Below are positions 1 through 9,823 of a DNA stretch of 64,000 nt, piece after piece. The notes beneath the pieces are model-generated. The model had not been told where the DNA came from. It searched no databases and was given only the letters and a program-made list of their open reading frames with translations. The position numbers and the translations under genes are program-made. Origin of the DNA: Sphingorhabdus sp. Alg231-15 (GTDB lineage: Bacteria > Pseudomonadota > Alphaproteobacteria > Sphingomonadales > Sphingomonadaceae); assembly GCF_900149705.1 (NCBI RefSeq), contig NZ_LT703001.1, positions 2,232,001-2,296,000 of the forward strand. Reading direction: 5' to 3'. Positions within the stretch are counted from its first letter, which is position 1; every line of letters starts with the position of its first letter.

Positions 1-674
1 TCAGCTGATTCAGGCGCATTAATAAGCGCTCGAGCATGACCCATTGTCAGCTTTTCTTCGCCCACAAGCGCTCGAACCGATTCGGGTAGCTCCAGAAGGC
101 GCATAAGATTCGCGATATGACTCCGCGATTTGCCGACAAGTTCCGCCAGTTTCGCTTGGCTATGCCCGAAATCATCTTTCAGCCTCACATAGGCTTCGGC
201 TTCTTCAACTGCATTCAAGTCACGGCGCTGAACATTCTCAACAATAGCGATCTCAAGCGTTTCTGCATCATTCAAGCTGCGAACAATCGCCGGAATACGG
301 TGCAATCGTGCCCGTTGCGCCGCGCGCCAGCGGCGTTCACCGGCAACAATCTGAAAATTCTTGCCGTGAGGGCGAACCACAATCGGCTGAATCACACCGC
401 GGAGCTTCATGCTGTCTGACAGCTCATCTAGCGCTTCATTATCAAAAGTCTGCCGCGGCTGATCCGGATTCGGACGGACATCGGAAATAGCTATGGAGCG
501 CAGCCCATCGGTACGAGCCTCCGGTGTCTCATCATCTATCTCGGCTTCCGGTGCCTGGATGAGCGGTTCTTCTCGTTGAATTTCGCCGAATAGCGAGTTT
601 AGCCCCCTGCCCAAGCCAGTGGCCTTCTTGATCGCTGCTTTTTTGGGCAATGGAGTTTCCTCTTCTTTCGCCAT
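1..674 (-). CDS. parB: Chromosome-partitioning protein ParB (C-terminus cut by window edge)
   Basis: ParB binds parS centromeres, spreads as a CTP-dependent clamp and works with ParA to segregate the origin. I translated the first 224 residues by hand. They show an N-terminal LGRGLNSLF segment (about 21-29), the ParA-stimulating patch, then RPNPDQPRQTF (67-77), the CTP/DNA-clamp box GERRWRA (112-118), ENVQRRDLN (146-154) and the start of the helix-turn-helix domain (about 172-195). The ATG at 674-672 overlaps the parA stop as ATGA, which fixes the start. The C-terminal dimerisation domain lies beyond base 1. Three parS palindromes lie within the next 3.4 kb. Confidence 0.96.
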   Translation of the reverse strand, partial: MAKEEETPLPKKAAIKKATGLGRGLNSLFGEIQREEPLIQAPEAEIDDETPEARTDGLRSIAISDVRPNPDQPRQTFDNEALDELSDSMKLRGVIQPIVVRPHGKNFQIVAGERRWRAAQRARLHRIPAIVRSLNDAETLEIAIVENVQRRDLNAVEEAEAYVRLKDDFGHSQAKLAELVGKSRSHIANLMRLLELPESVRALVGEEKLTMGHARALINAPESA

Positions 675-1456
675 CACGCTGCCACCTTCCGTTCTGGCAG
701 CCGGGAAATCAATTCCCGCGCCAGATTGATATAGGCCTCCGACCCACTGCAACGATGATCGTAGATCAACGCTGGAAGACCATGGCTTGGTGCCTCTGAA
801 AGCCTTACATTTCTGGGAATTACGGTGTCAAAAACGACATTACCAAGACAGGCCCGTACGTCGTCAGACACCTGCTCTGTCAGTTTGTTGCGGCGATCAT
901 ACATGGTGAGCACCACACCCATGACCGATAAGGCGCGATTGAATCGCGCCCTGATACGCTCGACCGTCTGCAAGAGCTGGCTCAGCCCTTCGAGGGCAAA
1001 AAACTCGCATTGCAACGGCACCAGTAGAGATTCTACCGCAACCATGGCGTTAAGCGTCAACAGACCCAATGAAGGTGGGCAGTCAATCAGACAGATATCC
1101 CATTGGCCATCATCACCGGCGTCCAGCGCCTTTTTCAAGCGATGGGTGCGCTCTTCAAACTCAACCAGTTCGACTTCTGCACCAGAAAGATCCACGACTG
1201 CCGGGACAATATCAAGCCCGGGAACCGGCGTATTGATCACGCAATCTGCCAATGGTGTGTCCGAGATCAGCAGGTCATAGCTGCTGTGCGTGCGCTCTGC
1301 CTGGTTTAACCCAAGCCCCGTCGAGGCATTGCCTTGCGGATCAAGATCGATCAACAACACTTTCCATCCACTCGCAGCAAGAGCGGTAGCCATATTTATA
1401 GCTGTGGTCGTTTTGCCGACGCCGCCTTTTTGATTTGCTATCGCTATCCGGACCAT
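674..1456 (-). CDS. parA: Chromosome-partitioning ATPase ParA
   Basis: Soj/ParA-type P-loop ATPase that binds DNA non-specifically as an ATP dimer and moves ParB-parS complexes. The deviant Walker A motif KGGVGKTTT is at residues 10-18, the DLDPQGNAS switch at about 38-46 and the DCPPS Walker B region at 125-129. At 260 residues it has the usual length of a chromosomal ParA without an extra N-terminal DNA-binding domain. It overlaps parB by ATGA and starts 42 bp after the rsmG stop, so rsmG-parA-parB is probably one transcription unit, the standard alphaproteobacterial arrangement. Confidence 0.97.
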   Translation of the reverse strand: MVRIAIANQKGGVGKTTTAINMATALAASGWKVLLIDLDPQGNASTGLGLNQAERTHSSYDLLISDTPLADCVINTPVPGLDIVPAVVDLSGAEVELVEFEERTHRLKKALDAGDDGQWDICLIDCPPSLGLLTLNAMVAVESLLVPLQCEFFALEGLSQLLQTVERIRARFNRALSVMGVVLTMYDRRNKLTEQVSDDVRACLGNVVFDTVIPRNVRLSEAPSHGLPALIYDHRCSGSEAYINLARELISRLPERKVAA

Positions 1457-1498
1457 TTTACGCAGAACCCTTCGCTAAGCTGATATAAAATAACGTTT

Positions 1499-2116
1499 TC
1501 AGCCCAATCCCACCAATATTCCCGCTTCCGGGTCCGTCAAACTTTGTTCCACGTGGAACATTTTTTGCCGTTTTGGCGACAGGCCTTTTAACTCCCTTAC
1601 CGCATTTTTGCCTTTAGGTAAGAGCCAAACCGTCTTTTCTGTGGAAAACCGGTGAGAAAGTGACAATAGTTTTTGCAACGGTGCAAATGCTCTTGCGCTG
1701 ATAACATCGACAGGATGGCTCTCGACATTCTCTAAACGGTCTCCAAAAACCAAGGCTTTTTCGGTAAGGCCCAGCTCTGTCACGACAGATTCCAGAAACG
1801 CGATCCGTCGAGATCGCGACTCAACCATCTGGACATTATAGTCACCCAATATCGCTATGATGATCCCGGGAAAGCCGGCACCAGTGCCGAGGTCCATCCA
1901 GATCTTTTCACCCTCTCCTCGCGGCGCATGCAAAAGCAGTTGCGCGCTGTCGACGACATGTCGGTCCCAGACATGGTCGGCACTGGATTTCGAAATCAGA
2001 TTCTGCCGCTGCATTTCGTCGGCCAGCAAAGCCAGAAACCCCTCCAGCCTTTCCCATGTTTCACGTGAAACATCGAAATTTGCGCGCAACCAATCCTGCG
2101 CTTCTTGCTCCGTCAT
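1499..2116 (-). CDS. rsmG: 16S rRNA (guanine-527-N7) methyltransferase RsmG (GidB)
   Basis: Rossmann-fold SAM-dependent methyltransferase that modifies G527 of 16S rRNA. The SAM-binding motif MDLGTGAGFPGI lies at about residues 74-85, and the 205-residue length is typical. It starts 7 bp after the mnmG stop and precedes parA, as in most alphaproteobacteria. Two parS palindromes sit inside the reading frame: one near the start encodes the DVSRET stretch and one near the end encodes MFHVEQ. The protein sequence at those points is therefore partly shaped by centromere function. Confidence 0.96.
   Translation of the reverse strand: MTEQEAQDWLRANFDVSRETWERLEGFLALLADEMQRQNLISKSSADHVWDRHVVDSAQLLLHAPRGEGEKIWMDLGTGAGFPGIIIAILGDYNVQMVESRSRRIAFLESVVTELGLTEKALVFGDRLENVESHPVDVISARAFAPLQKLLSLSHRFSTEKTVWLLPKGKNAVRELKGLSPKRQKMFHVEQSLTDPEAGILVGLG
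1545..1560. other. parS centromere site 1
   Basis: TGTTCCACGTGGAACA is a perfect 16-bp palindrome matching the ParB-binding parS consensus (TGTTNCACGTGAAACA family). It lies in the 3' part of rsmG, about 90 bp upstream of parA. It is the first of three clear sites spread over 2.5 kb. Confidence 0.93.
2057..2072. other. parS centromere site 2
   Basis: TGTTTCACGTGAAACA is a perfect 16-bp palindrome identical to the common parS sequence. It lies in the first 60 bp of rsmG, where it encodes the conserved VSRET stretch. Confidence 0.95.
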
Positions 2117-2123
2117 ATGATCA

Positions 2124-3989
2124 TCATGCCGCTAGATTCTTCGCATCCCGGCGACGCGCATGCACAAGAATTGCTGCCAGCGCAGCCGGTGTGATGCCGC
2201 GAACCCGCGAAGCGGCCGCCAGTGTCTCAGGCCTGGCTCCGTTCAGCCTCTCAACCATCTCATTCGATAAGCCCGCTATCTCTGCATAGTCGAGATCATC
2301 ACCCAGAGAAATCTGCTCATTGGCTCGCAAGTCTTTCAGTTCCGATTCCTGGCGCTGCAGATAGGGCGCATAGCGCGCATCTTCTTCCACCTCGGCCAAC
2401 AGCACGGGGTCGGCTTGATCAATGGATATTCCCAGGCCGCCGAGTGCATCGATGGAGATGTTGGGAAAACGCAGCCATTCAAACAAGGACTGCTTTGTTC
2501 CGTCACGGCGCACTTCAAGGCCCTGATCTGCGATGGCTTCGCATCCATGCACCGCACCCAGTTCCGCCATTATCGCGGTGCGTTGTGATTGCCGTGCATT
2601 GAACCAGCTTTGCCGTTCAGCACCAAGGCAACCAATAGCTTCGGCAACTGGGCTTAAACGTGTCGTTGCATTATCGGCCCGCAAACGCAGCCGATATTCT
2701 GCCCGTGCAGTAAGCATGCGATAGGGTTCAGTAACGCCTTGCAGTACGAGGTCATCGATCATCACGGCCATGTAGCTGGTTCCGCGATCCAGTTGCGGCG
2801 CATCCTTATCCTGAATCGCACAGGCCGCCCCGATACCGGCGATCAGCCCTTGCGCTGCGGCTTCTTCATATCCGGTGGTGCCATTGATCTGTCCGGCACA
2901 ATAAAGTCCTTCAAGCTCGCGAACCTTTAAGGATCGATCCAAGGCGCGCGGATCAATATGATCATATTCCACCGCATAGCCGGGCACCAATATTTCGGCG
3001 TTCGGAAGGCCATCCATGGTGCGGACAAAGGCTTCCTGAACATCAGCAGGTAGAGAAGTGCTGATACCATTGGGATAGACCAGATTTGTATCCAGACCTT
3101 CCGGCTCCAGGAATACCTGATGGGAATCCCGGTCAGCAAAGCGGTGGATCTTGTCTTCAATCGATGGGCAATAGCGTGGCCCCTGCGCATCAATGGCGCC
3201 GCTGAATAGCGGTGAACGGTCAAGATTATCGCGGATTATGTCATGCGTTGCGACACTCGTCCGACTGACCGCGCAGAATATTTGCGGCACGTCTCTTCGC
3301 GACGAAAGCGGGGACATGGACCAACCATCATCATCCGATGGCTGCTCGGGCAATGCGGCCCAATCAATCGTTCTGCCATCCAAACGCGGCGGAGTTCCGG
3401 TTTTCAGTCTTGCAATAGGAAGGCCGGCATCGCGAATCTGCTGGCCCAGTGAAACCGCGCTCGCCTCGCCCGTCCGTCCGCCAGCAACGGTTTCTTCGCC
3501 GCGGAACAGCTTGCCGTTCAGAAAGGTCCCAGTCGCCAATATGACAGCCGATGCCCTGATCTCGCTTTGATCTGCCAAACAGATCCCGCTGACCGTCTGA
3601 CCGTCAAAGATCAGCGACGCTACCTCGCCTTCCACTATCGACAGATTGTCCTGCGCATCCAGCATCCGGTGGATGGCGGCTTTATAGAGCTTGCGATCTG
3701 CTTGGACCCGAGGGCCCTGCACCGCTGCACCCTTGGACAGGTTCAACATACGATAGTGGATTGCCGCGGCATCGGCGGCGCGTCCGATCAACCCGTCAAA
3801 AGCATCCACTTCCCGCACGAGATGGCCTTTGCCCAGGCCACCAATGGCCGGATTGCAGGACATCGCGCCGATGCTGTCCTTGGTAAAACTGACCAATGCC
3901 GTACGCACGCCCATGCGCGCGGCCACGGCGGCTGCTTCACAGCCTGCATGCCCGCCTCCTACGACGATCAGTTCAAAATTTCGATTCAT
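2124..3989 (-). CDS. mnmG: tRNA uridine-34 5-carboxymethylaminomethyl synthase subunit MnmG (GidA)
   Basis: FAD-dependent partner of MnmE that modifies U34 in the tRNA anticodon (cmnm5U). The dinucleotide-binding motif [11 protein letters not shown] is near the N-terminus, and [18 protein letters not shown] and the C-terminal helical region are present. I chose the ATG at 3989, which gives [13 protein letters not shown], the usual MnmG N-terminus. An in-frame ATG at 4058 would add 23 atypical residues and run through a parS site, so it is probably not used. mnmE lies 86 bp upstream on the same strand, so the complex is encoded together. Confidence 0.96.
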   Translation of the reverse strand: MNRNFELIVVGGGHAGCEAAAVAARMGVRTALVSFTKDSIGAMSCNPAIGGLGKGHLVREVDAFDGLIGRAADAAAIHYRMLNLSKGAAVQGPRVQADRKLYKAAIHRMLDAQDNLSIVEGEVASLIFDGQTVSGICLADQSEIRASAVILATGTFLNGKLFRGEETVAGGRTGEASAVSLGQQIRDAGLPIARLKTGTPPRLDGRTIDWAALPEQPSDDDGWSMSPLSSRRDVPQIFCAVSRTSVATHDIIRDNLDRSPLFSGAIDAQGPRYCPSIEDKIHRFADRDSHQVFLEPEGLDTNLVYPNGISTSLPADVQEAFVRTMDGLPNAEILVPGYAVEYDHIDPRALDRSLKVRELEGLYCAGQINGTTGYEEAAAQGLIAGIGAACAIQDKDAPQLDRGTSYMAVMIDDLVLQGVTEPYRMLTARAEYRLRLRADNATTRLSPVAEAIGCLGAERQSWFNARQSQRTAIMAELGAVHGCEAIADQGLEVRRDGTKQSLFEWLRFPNISIDALGGLGISIDQADPVLLAEVEEDARYAPYLQRQESELKDLRANEQISLGDDLDYAEIAGLSNEMVERLNGARPETLAAASRVRGITPAALAAILVHARRRDAKNLAA

Positions 3990-4057
3990 GCTGCGCCCAT
4001 AGCGGAAGGCGGGTTTCAGGTCAAAATGATCTCGCTCACCGGAGTGAGGCCAGAACA

Positions 4058-4073
4058 TGTTCCACGTGAAACA
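4058..4073. other. parS centromere site 3
   Basis: TGTTCCACGTGAAACA, an exact match to the canonical parS sequence, lies in the short gap between the end of mnmE (4076) and the chosen start of mnmG (3989). It is intergenic, unlike sites 1 and 2. Confidence 0.94.
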
Positions 4074-4075
4074 GT

Positions 4076-5371
4076 CTATTTTCCGATGCAGAATTTACCA
4101 AAAAGGCTGTCGAGCATATCCTCTGTGCTCGCCCGTCCAGTCAGCGCATCGAGCGCGGCGCGGGCCAGCCGGAGTTGCTCCGCGATGATCAAATAATCCT
4201 GCACATCGGATATCTGGTCGAGATTCATCCGCGCTTCCGAAAGATGATCGGCCTGCCGTTTGTTGACGCTGATCTCATCGCCATGCGGAACAATGTCTTT
4301 CGCGCGATCCACCAGCAGCTTCACAAGATCATCCATGCCCGCACCGGTCTTCGGAGACACGCACAAGACTTCTGGAGATTTCGCCTGATATTCGGGATGA
4401 TCCTGGCGCGATGCTATTTCGACCAGGTTGGATGCTTTCGGGCCCTCCCCTTCCGGACCAAGCCATAATATCAAATCCGCCACATCAAATTGCCGATGGG
4501 CCCGGTCAATCCCTATCCGTTCGATTTCTTCCGCCCCTTCGTCACGAACGCCGGCTGTATCAATGAACAGAAACGGTATGCCTTTAATCGCTATCGGCAC
4601 CTCGATCACGTCGCGCGTTGTTCCAGCAATGGGAGAGACAATCGCAGCCTCTCTTTCGACAAGCGCATTGAGCAAAGTTGATTTGCCGCTATTTGGCGGG
4701 CCGCCCAAAACGACCCTCACCCCTTCGCGCAATTTCTCCGCGCGCGGGCGATCCAGCATAGCGCGCATCTCTTGAGCCAAATCCCGCGATGCGGACTGCA
4801 CCACGTCCAGCTGCGCGGGCGTCACATCGTCCTCGTCGGAAAAGTCGAGCTCTGCTTCGACCATTGCAGAAAGGCGCAAGATGCTATTCTGCCACGCCTC
4901 CACCTTTCTGGAAAGCGCCCCACCTGCTGCCTGGATCGCCGAGCGCCGTTGCAACTCCGTTTCGGCAAAGAGCAGATCGGACAATCCTTCTGCTTCCGCC
5001 AGATCCATTCGACCATGGGTGAAGGCCCGGCGGGTAAATTCACCGGGTTCCGCTCGGCGCAAACCGTCCATTTTTTCAAGCACAGCTTCCAGAGCGCGAA
5101 CAACCGCCCGGCCGCCATGGCAATGAATTTCGGCAAGATCTTCGCCGCTCGCACTATTGGGCCCTGGAAACCACAATATCAAAGCCGTATCGAGCAAATC
5201 TCCGCTTGCCGGATCAGTTAACTTGGCCAGGCTGGCGCGGCGTTCATCCGGCACGGAGCCGCTTAAAATGCGCAAGGCATCCGCAGCCTTTTCACCGCTG
5301 ATCCGGATGATACCGATGGCTGCCGGCGGTTGCCCACTGGACAGAGCAAAGATGGTGTCAACCGCTGACAT
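4076..5371 (-). CDS. mnmE: tRNA modification GTPase MnmE (TrmE)
   Basis: Potassium-dependent GTPase that forms the MnmEG complex modifying tRNA wobble uridine. It has an N-terminal tetrahydrofolate-binding domain (about 1-115), a helical domain and an inserted G domain, with the P-loop [10 protein letters not shown] at about 223-232, AGTTRDV switch and DTAGVR Walker B. It ends in FCIGK, carrying the catalytic C-terminal cysteine motif CIGK. The 431-residue length is normal. It is encoded directly upstream of mnmG on the same strand, and a parS site lies between the two genes. Confidence 0.97.
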   Translation of the reverse strand: MSAVDTIFALSSGQPPAAIGIIRISGEKAADALRILSGSVPDERRASLAKLTDPASGDLLDTALILWFPGPNSASGEDLAEIHCHGGRAVVRALEAVLEKMDGLRRAEPGEFTRRAFTHGRMDLAEAEGLSDLLFAETELQRRSAIQAAGGALSRKVEAWQNSILRLSAMVEAELDFSDEDDVTPAQLDVVQSASRDLAQEMRAMLDRPRAEKLREGVRVVLGGPPNSGKSTLLNALVEREAAIVSPIAGTTRDVIEVPIAIKGIPFLFIDTAGVRDEGAEEIERIGIDRAHRQFDVADLILWLGPEGEGPKASNLVEIASRQDHPEYQAKSPEVLCVSPKTGAGMDDLVKLLVDRAKDIVPHGDEISVNKRQADHLSEARMNLDQISDVQDYLIIAEQLRLARAALDALTGRASTEDMLDSLFGKFCIGK

Positions 5372-5390
5372 TTATCTATCTATTTGATAT

Positions 5391-5660
5391 CTAATCTTTT
5401 TTCTTGCTAGAAGATGATTTTCCGCCACTAGATCCGGCCCCCATAGCGCCACCGAGAAAGGAGGAAAACATCTTGATGCCAGCCTCACCCATCGGGGTAA
5501 TGATCTTGGTGAAATTCTGAAGCTGCTCAACCGAGCTCGCGCCCTGGAGGAATTTGGACAATTCTTTCACGTAGGTTTCGTTGAGTTTGCCAACATCCGG
5601 CAAACCCATCAGTTTCCGCGCTTCTTCCGGTGTACAATCCAGTTCTACGGTTACTTTCAT
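5391..5660 (-). CDS. DUF6489 family small protein
   Basis: An 89-residue protein starting MKVTVELDCTPEEARKLMGL, a pattern I recognise from the sphingomonad DUF6489 family. It has a short amphipathic middle, then a Gly/Met/Ser-rich stretch and a lysine-rich tail (SSSSKKKD). No catalytic motif or signal peptide is visible and the function is unknown. The CTPEEAR / LPDV region resembles that of small phasin-like granule-associated proteins, but that is only an impression. It is 19 bp upstream of mnmE on the same strand and may be co-transcribed with it. Confidence 0.75.
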   Translation of the reverse strand: MKVTVELDCTPEEARKLMGLPDVGKLNETYVKELSKFLQGASSVEQLQNFTKIITPMGEAGIKMFSSFLGGAMGAGSSGGKSSSSKKKD

Positions 5661-5796
5661 AAATGCTTCCTCTTATCCTTGTGGTTGAAGCGAAGTTCCC
5701 TCCCTCACCGCAACAGATGATCTTCCACCTTGCCACAACAGGATATGGGGATATTGTGCACCATTAATCAAGTCATGATGCAAAGGAGCGCAAAAA

Positions 5797-6495
5797 ATGG
5801 GTGAGATGAAGCCGATTAAGACGTTGAGCGGAGATGGAGAATTTCCTTGTTATGTTGCTGCTCCGGAAGGAATCGCAACCGCTGCGATCATTGTGATTCA
5901 GGAAATTTTCGGCGTGAATAAGGGTATCAAGGCGAAATGCGATAGCTGGGCCAAGGCCGGTTATATGGCCATTGCGCCAGACCTGTTCTGGCGAGTCAAC
6001 GAAGCTACCAATCTGGACGCCGATGTTGAGGAAGAATTTCAAGTCGCCCTCGATCTGATGGGTAAATTTGATCAGGATCAGGGCATCAGAGACATCGAAG
6101 CCGCGATTCACTTCGCTCGCGACGCTGTAATTGGCGGAAAAGTCGGCTGCGTTGGTTATTGTCTTGGTGGTAGATTGGCCTTCATGACCGCAGCGCGAAC
6201 CGATATTAATGCCTCTGTTGGTTATTATGGCGTCGGTATTGATGGACTGCTTGGCGAGAAGAACGCGATTGCGCATGAGGTGATGCTGCATATCCCGACA
6301 GCCGATGGTTTTGTGCCTGCCGATGCCCAAGCTGCGATGCACGAAGGACTGAATGATCATCCCCGAGTCACCTTGCATGACTATGCGGGGCTGGATCACG
6401 GCTTTGCTGCTGAGTTTGGTGCACGTCGCGATGAAACAGCGGCAACATTGGCAGACAGCCGGACCGCAGAATTTTTCAAGGAGTATTTGGGATGA
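5797..6495 (+). CDS. Dienelactone hydrolase family protein
   Basis: An alpha/beta hydrolase of the dienelactone hydrolase family (232 residues, close to the family's usual length). The nucleophile is Cys122 in GYCLGG. Asp170 and His201 (LDHGF) complete the triad, and Glu36 (QEIFG) matches the glutamate that activates the cysteine in characterised members. The natural substrate is not predictable, because most chromosomal members outside chloro-aromatic operons act on unknown esters or lactones. A clear AAGGAG Shine-Dalgarno precedes the ATG. It overlaps the next gene by ATGA, so the two are probably translationally coupled. Confidence 0.92.
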   Translation: MGEMKPIKTLSGDGEFPCYVAAPEGIATAAIIVIQEIFGVNKGIKAKCDSWAKAGYMAIAPDLFWRVNEATNLDADVEEEFQVALDLMGKFDQDQGIRDIEAAIHFARDAVIGGKVGCVGYCLGGRLAFMTAARTDINASVGYYGVGIDGLLGEKNAIAHEVMLHIPTADGFVPADAQAAMHEGLNDHPRVTLHDYAGLDHGFAAEFGARRDETAATLADSRTAEFFKEYLG

Positions 6496-6899
6496 GCACA
6501 CGGGATAACCTGAAAGCATGGCATGCGCGTATGGCCGACAAGAGCGAGGCCGCGCTTGGCGCGCAGCTTGCTGACGATGCGGTATTCCACTCCCCTGTTG
6601 TGCACACGCCGCAGGCTGGAAAGCCGATTGTCATGGCCTATTTGCTGGCGGCTGATAATGTTCTTGGCAATGACAGTTTCCGCTATGTGCGAGAGATAGT
6701 CGATGATGGTGCCAATATGGCCATGCTGGAATTTCAGCTCGAACTGGATGATATTCAGGTCAATGGCGTCGACATTATCAGCTGGAATGACGACGGCAAG
6801 ATTCAGGATTTCAAGGTCATGGTCCGACCCTTGCAGGCGATCAATAAAGTCTGGGATGAAATGGGTAAAATGCTGGAAAAAATGAAGAAATCAGCCTGA
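6492..6899 (+). CDS. NTF2-like (SnoaL-type) fold protein
   Basis: A 135-residue protein with the size and pattern of the NTF2/SnoaL cone fold: an N-terminal helix pair, then strands LEFQLELDDIQVNGVDIISW and IQDFKVMVRPL, and a lysine-rich C-terminal helix. This fold hosts many unrelated activities such as isomerases, lactone hydrolases and ligand sinks, so the function is open. It overlaps the dienelactone hydrolase by ATGA, suggesting that the pair acts on the same small molecule. It is convergent with terC, with 18 bp between them. Confidence 0.75.
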   Translation: MSTRDNLKAWHARMADKSEAALGAQLADDAVFHSPVVHTPQAGKPIVMAYLLAADNVLGNDSFRYVREIVDDGANMAMLEFQLELDDIQVNGVDIISWNDDGKIQDFKVMVRPLQAINKVWDEMGKMLEKMKKSA

Positions 6900-6917
6900 T
6901 TTCCGCAATTTTCCAAA

Positions 6918-7646
6918 TCAGAAAAGAGTCAAAATTCCGATCGTTTGTTCATCACCAACCAGACCGGAATAGATCATTTTTCCAGCGACATAGACGATAA
7001 CCGCCAGGCCGAGATAGGCTATCCATTTATAGCGCTCGATATATTTGGCGATGACGTTCGCCGCGAGCCCCATCAGCGCGACCGACAAGAGCAAGCCGAC
7101 AACCAAGATACCGGGATGTTCGCGCGCGGCCCCGGCGACGCCGAGGACATTATCGAGGCTCATTGATACGTCGGCGGCCATTACCGCCCAAGCCGCAGCC
7201 CAAAAGCTTCTTCGAGCCTTTACGCCGCTATGTTCATCACCGGCTATCTCTGGCGAACCCGGCGATTCTCCTTCATGGAAAATCTCGCGATAAAAATTCC
7301 AGGCAACCCAGAGCAGAAGCAATCCGCCAGCAAAGACCAGCCCGACAATTTGCAATAATTGCACGACGATCAGCGCAAAAATAATGCGCAGAACCAAAGC
7401 TGCCCCGATACCCAGCATGATGACTTTGCGGCGCTGATCTGCAGGCAATCCGCCCGCCAGTGCACCGACAACAATCGCATTATCGGCGGCAAAAACAAGA
7501 TCGATAAGAATGACCTGGCCAAAGGCGGCCATTGCTTCTGGTGACCCCATGTTGGAAAAATCATGGACAATCGCAGCCCAGATTTCTGCAGGTGATCCTA
7601 GACCACCAGGTGCAGCCACAGCCAAAATCGTCAGCAGATCGATCAT
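6918..7646 (-). CDS. TerC family integral membrane protein
   Basis: A 242-residue membrane protein with about seven hydrophobic segments. The paired acidic motifs typical of TerC/YjbE proteins are present: FAADNAIVVGALA in an early helix and AADVSMSLDNVLGVAG in a later one. Characterised relatives act in metal (manganese) efflux or metalation of exported proteins. The specific substrate here is not shown by the sequence. Its start overlaps the stop of the upstream ABM-domain gene by ATGA, indicating co-translation. Confidence 0.9.
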   Translation of the reverse strand: MIDLLTILAVAAPGGLGSPAEIWAAIVHDFSNMGSPEAMAAFGQVILIDLVFAADNAIVVGALAGGLPADQRRKVIMLGIGAALVLRIIFALIVVQLLQIVGLVFAGGLLLLWVAWNFYREIFHEGESPGSPEIAGDEHSGVKARRSFWAAAWAVMAADVSMSLDNVLGVAGAAREHPGILVVGLLLSVALMGLAANVIAKYIERYKWIAYLGLAVIVYVAGKMIYSGLVGDEQTIGILTLF

Positions 7647-7939
7647 GAAAAAATTGTTTCCCCGAAATATGTTACACTGGGCATAGGATCATAGAAATCA
7701 TGAAGCAAGGCGCGCCATTCCTTATATTCCGGTGATTGGCGGAATCCATCACGATGGGATTCAACATTGTCCCATTTAACTAGCAACAGATATAGATCTA
7801 GACTGTCCACAGAAGGACGAACTTCAATCGATTGAAAGCCTGATTGCACCGAGATGAGCGATTTTGCTTTTCGCATTGCTGCAACAAACTGGTCGGATTG
7901 ACCCGCTTTGACCTGCAGCAAAGCCTGTTCGATAATCAT
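7643..7939 (-). CDS. Antibiotic biosynthesis monooxygenase (ABM) domain protein
   Basis: A 98-residue dimeric ferredoxin-like fold of the ABM family, with strands IIEQALLQVKAG and LYLLLVKWDNVESHRDGF, a conserved Trp/His in the WDNVESH segment and the YFGETIFS tail. Family members include quinol monooxygenases and haem-degrading proteins, but many are simple stress proteins. It sits 18 bp downstream of rho and overlaps terC, so it may be expressed by read-through from rho. Function unknown. Confidence 0.82.
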   Translation of the reverse strand: MIIEQALLQVKAGQSDQFVAAMRKAKSLISVQSGFQSIEVRPSVDSLDLYLLLVKWDNVESHRDGFRQSPEYKEWRALLHDFYDPMPSVTYFGETIFS

Positions 7940-7957
7940 TGCGGTATCCCCGCAAAC

Positions 7958-9214
7958 TTACTGATTCATGCTGTCGAAGAAATCGTCGTTCGCTTTTGAA
8001 TCCTTCATCTTGTCGAGCAGGAATTCCATCGCGTCGATCGTACCCATTTGCATGAGGATGCGGCGCAGCACCCACATTTTCTTGAGCTTGTCATCTTCGA
8101 CCAGCAATTCTTCCTTACGTGTACCGGATTTGCCAACATCCAGTGCTGGGAAGATCCGCTTATCGGCAACTTTGCGATCCAGCACGATTTCGGAGTTACC
8201 GGTGCCTTTAAATTCTTCAAAGATGACCTCGTCCATCCGGCTGCCGGTATCGATCAGCGCGGTTGCGATGATGGAAAGCGAGCCGCCTTCCTCAATATTA
8301 CGCGCGGCGCCAAAAAAGCGTTTCGGACGCTGCAGCGCATTGGCGTCGACACCACCTGTGAGCACCTTACCGGAGCTTGGCACGACCGTATTATAGGCAC
8401 GGCCAAGACGCGTAATTGAGTCGAGCAGAATGACAACATCATGCTTGTGCTCGACCAGACGTTTAGCCTTTTCAATAACCATTTCAGCAACTTGCACGTG
8501 GCGTGTCGCGGGTTCATCAAAAGTGGAGCTGATCACTTCGCCCTTCACCGAGCGCTGCATGTCGGTGACTTCTTCCGGCCGTTCGTCAATCAGCAGAACG
8601 AGCAGATAGACTTCCGGATGATTGTCGGTAATCGCCTTGGCGATATTCTGCAGCAGGACGGTTTTACCGGTCCGCGGCGGCGCCACGATCAGGGCGCGCT
8701 GGCCTTTACCTTGCGGCGAGATAATGTCGATGACGCGAGCGGATTTGTCTTTGACCGTGGGATCAAGACTGTCGAGCGTCAGCTTCTCATCCGGATAAAG
8801 CGGCGTGAGATTGTCAAAATTGACGCGGTGACGGACCGCATCGGGTTCATCAAAGTTGATTGCTGTCAACTTGGTCAGCGCAAAATAACGCTCACCGTCG
8901 CGCGGTGCTCGGATTTCGCCTTCAACCGTATCACCCGTCCGCAGTCCGAACTTGCGAACCTGATTGGGTGAGACATAAATATCGTCAGGACCGGCGAGAT
9001 AATTGGCGTCCGGTGAACGCAAAAAGCCAAATCCGTCGGGCAGCACTTCAATCGTGCCTAGCCCCATGATCAGTTCGTCCTGATCCGCGAGTTCTTTCAA
9101 TATCGCGAACATCAGGTCCTGTTTGCGCAATGTGGATGCGCTTTCAACGCCCAGTTCTTCCGCCATTGAGACGAGACCAGCAGGCGATTTTTCTTTTAAT
9201 TCTTTTAAGTGCAT
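7958..9214 (-). CDS. rho: Transcription termination factor Rho
   Basis: Hexameric RNA-dependent ATPase/translocase that ends transcription. It has the N-terminal Rho helical domain, then the RNA-binding cold-shock-like domain ([20 protein letters not shown], about 61-80), the P-loop APPRTGKT at 178-185, Walker [11 protein letters not shown], the Q loop and the R-loop region. The 418 residues are the compact alphaproteobacterial form with no large insertion. An open 165-bp leader separates it from hemJ upstream, which gives room for its own promoter. rho near hemE and the origin is conserved in alphaproteobacteria. Confidence 0.98.
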   Translation of the reverse strand: MHLKELKEKSPAGLVSMAEELGVESASTLRKQDLMFAILKELADQDELIMGLGTIEVLPDGFGFLRSPDANYLAGPDDIYVSPNQVRKFGLRTGDTVEGEIRAPRDGERYFALTKLTAINFDEPDAVRHRVNFDNLTPLYPDEKLTLDSLDPTVKDKSARVIDIISPQGKGQRALIVAPPRTGKTVLLQNIAKAITDNHPEVYLLVLLIDERPEEVTDMQRSVKGEVISSTFDEPATRHVQVAEMVIEKAKRLVEHKHDVVILLDSITRLGRAYNTVVPSSGKVLTGGVDANALQRPKRFFGAARNIEEGGSLSIIATALIDTGSRMDEVIFEEFKGTGNSEIVLDRKVADKRIFPALDVGKSGTRKEELLVEDDKLKKMWVLRRILMQMGTIDAMEFLLDKMKDSKANDDFFDSMNQ

Positions 9215-9379
9215 GGAAGTTTATCCAGATAAAATAGGAAGTTATTTATATTTGCATGTGTGCAGCGTGTGCGCCGTCAAATTTTCACATGAAAGGTCGC
9301 CCGGACGGGCTTTGGGCGTCAATTACGCCTTTGCCCTGTGGCTGTCAACAAAAGCTGGGACCAAAACGGTCAGACCGGA

Positions 9380-9823
9380 TCAGAACGGTTTTACAATCAC
9401 CAAAATCACAATCACTGCAGCGGTAATGCCAGGCACTTCGTTCACCAACCGCAGCTTTTTATCCGTCATGGTCCGTTCGCCACGCGCCAGTTTCTTTGCA
9501 TAACCCATCATCCACCCATGATAGCCGGAGAGCAGCAGGACAATAAGTAATTTCCCGTGGAACCAGCCCTGGCCAAATGCATCGATATTATAAGCGAGCA
9601 ACAGGCCCAGAACCCAGGTGATGATCAGGGATGGATTGAGGATGATTTTGCGTAATTTGCCTTCACGCTCGATCCATTTGGAATCCTCTTCGGATCCCAC
9701 CGCAGATTCCTGATGATAGACAAAAAAGCGTGGCATCATGAACAAGCCAGCCATCCAGAAGATGACAAAAATGATATGAGCGGATTTTAACCAGAGATAG
9801 AGCATGGTCAGATATTCATTCAT
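9380..9823 (-). CDS. hemJ: Protoporphyrinogen IX oxidase HemJ
   Basis: A 147-residue four-helix membrane protein of the HemJ (UPF0093) family, which oxidises protoporphyrinogen IX to protoporphyrin IX in bacteria without HemG or HemY. The signature WLKSAHIIFVIFWMAGLFM carries the conserved haem-ligand histidine in helix 1, and the FHGKLLIVLLLSGYHG segment has the conserved lysine and histidine. The ATGA overlap with hemE couples two steps of one pathway. Confidence 0.93.
   Translation of the reverse strand: MNEYLTMLYLWLKSAHIIFVIFWMAGLFMMPRFFVYHQESAVGSEEDSKWIEREGKLRKIILNPSLIITWVLGLLLAYNIDAFGQGWFHGKLLIVLLLSGYHGWMMGYAKKLARGERTMTDKKLRLVNEVPGITAAVIVILVIVKPF

Noticed and set aside
3990-4058. Upstream ATG extension of mnmG
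   Set aside because: It adds 23 residues unlike other MnmG N-termini and reads through a parS site; the start at 3989 gives the normal N-terminus.
5773-6519. 248-codon - strand frame opposite the dienelactone hydrolase gene
   Set aside because: The + strand gene has a full catalytic set and Shine-Dalgarno; the antisense product resembles nothing I know.
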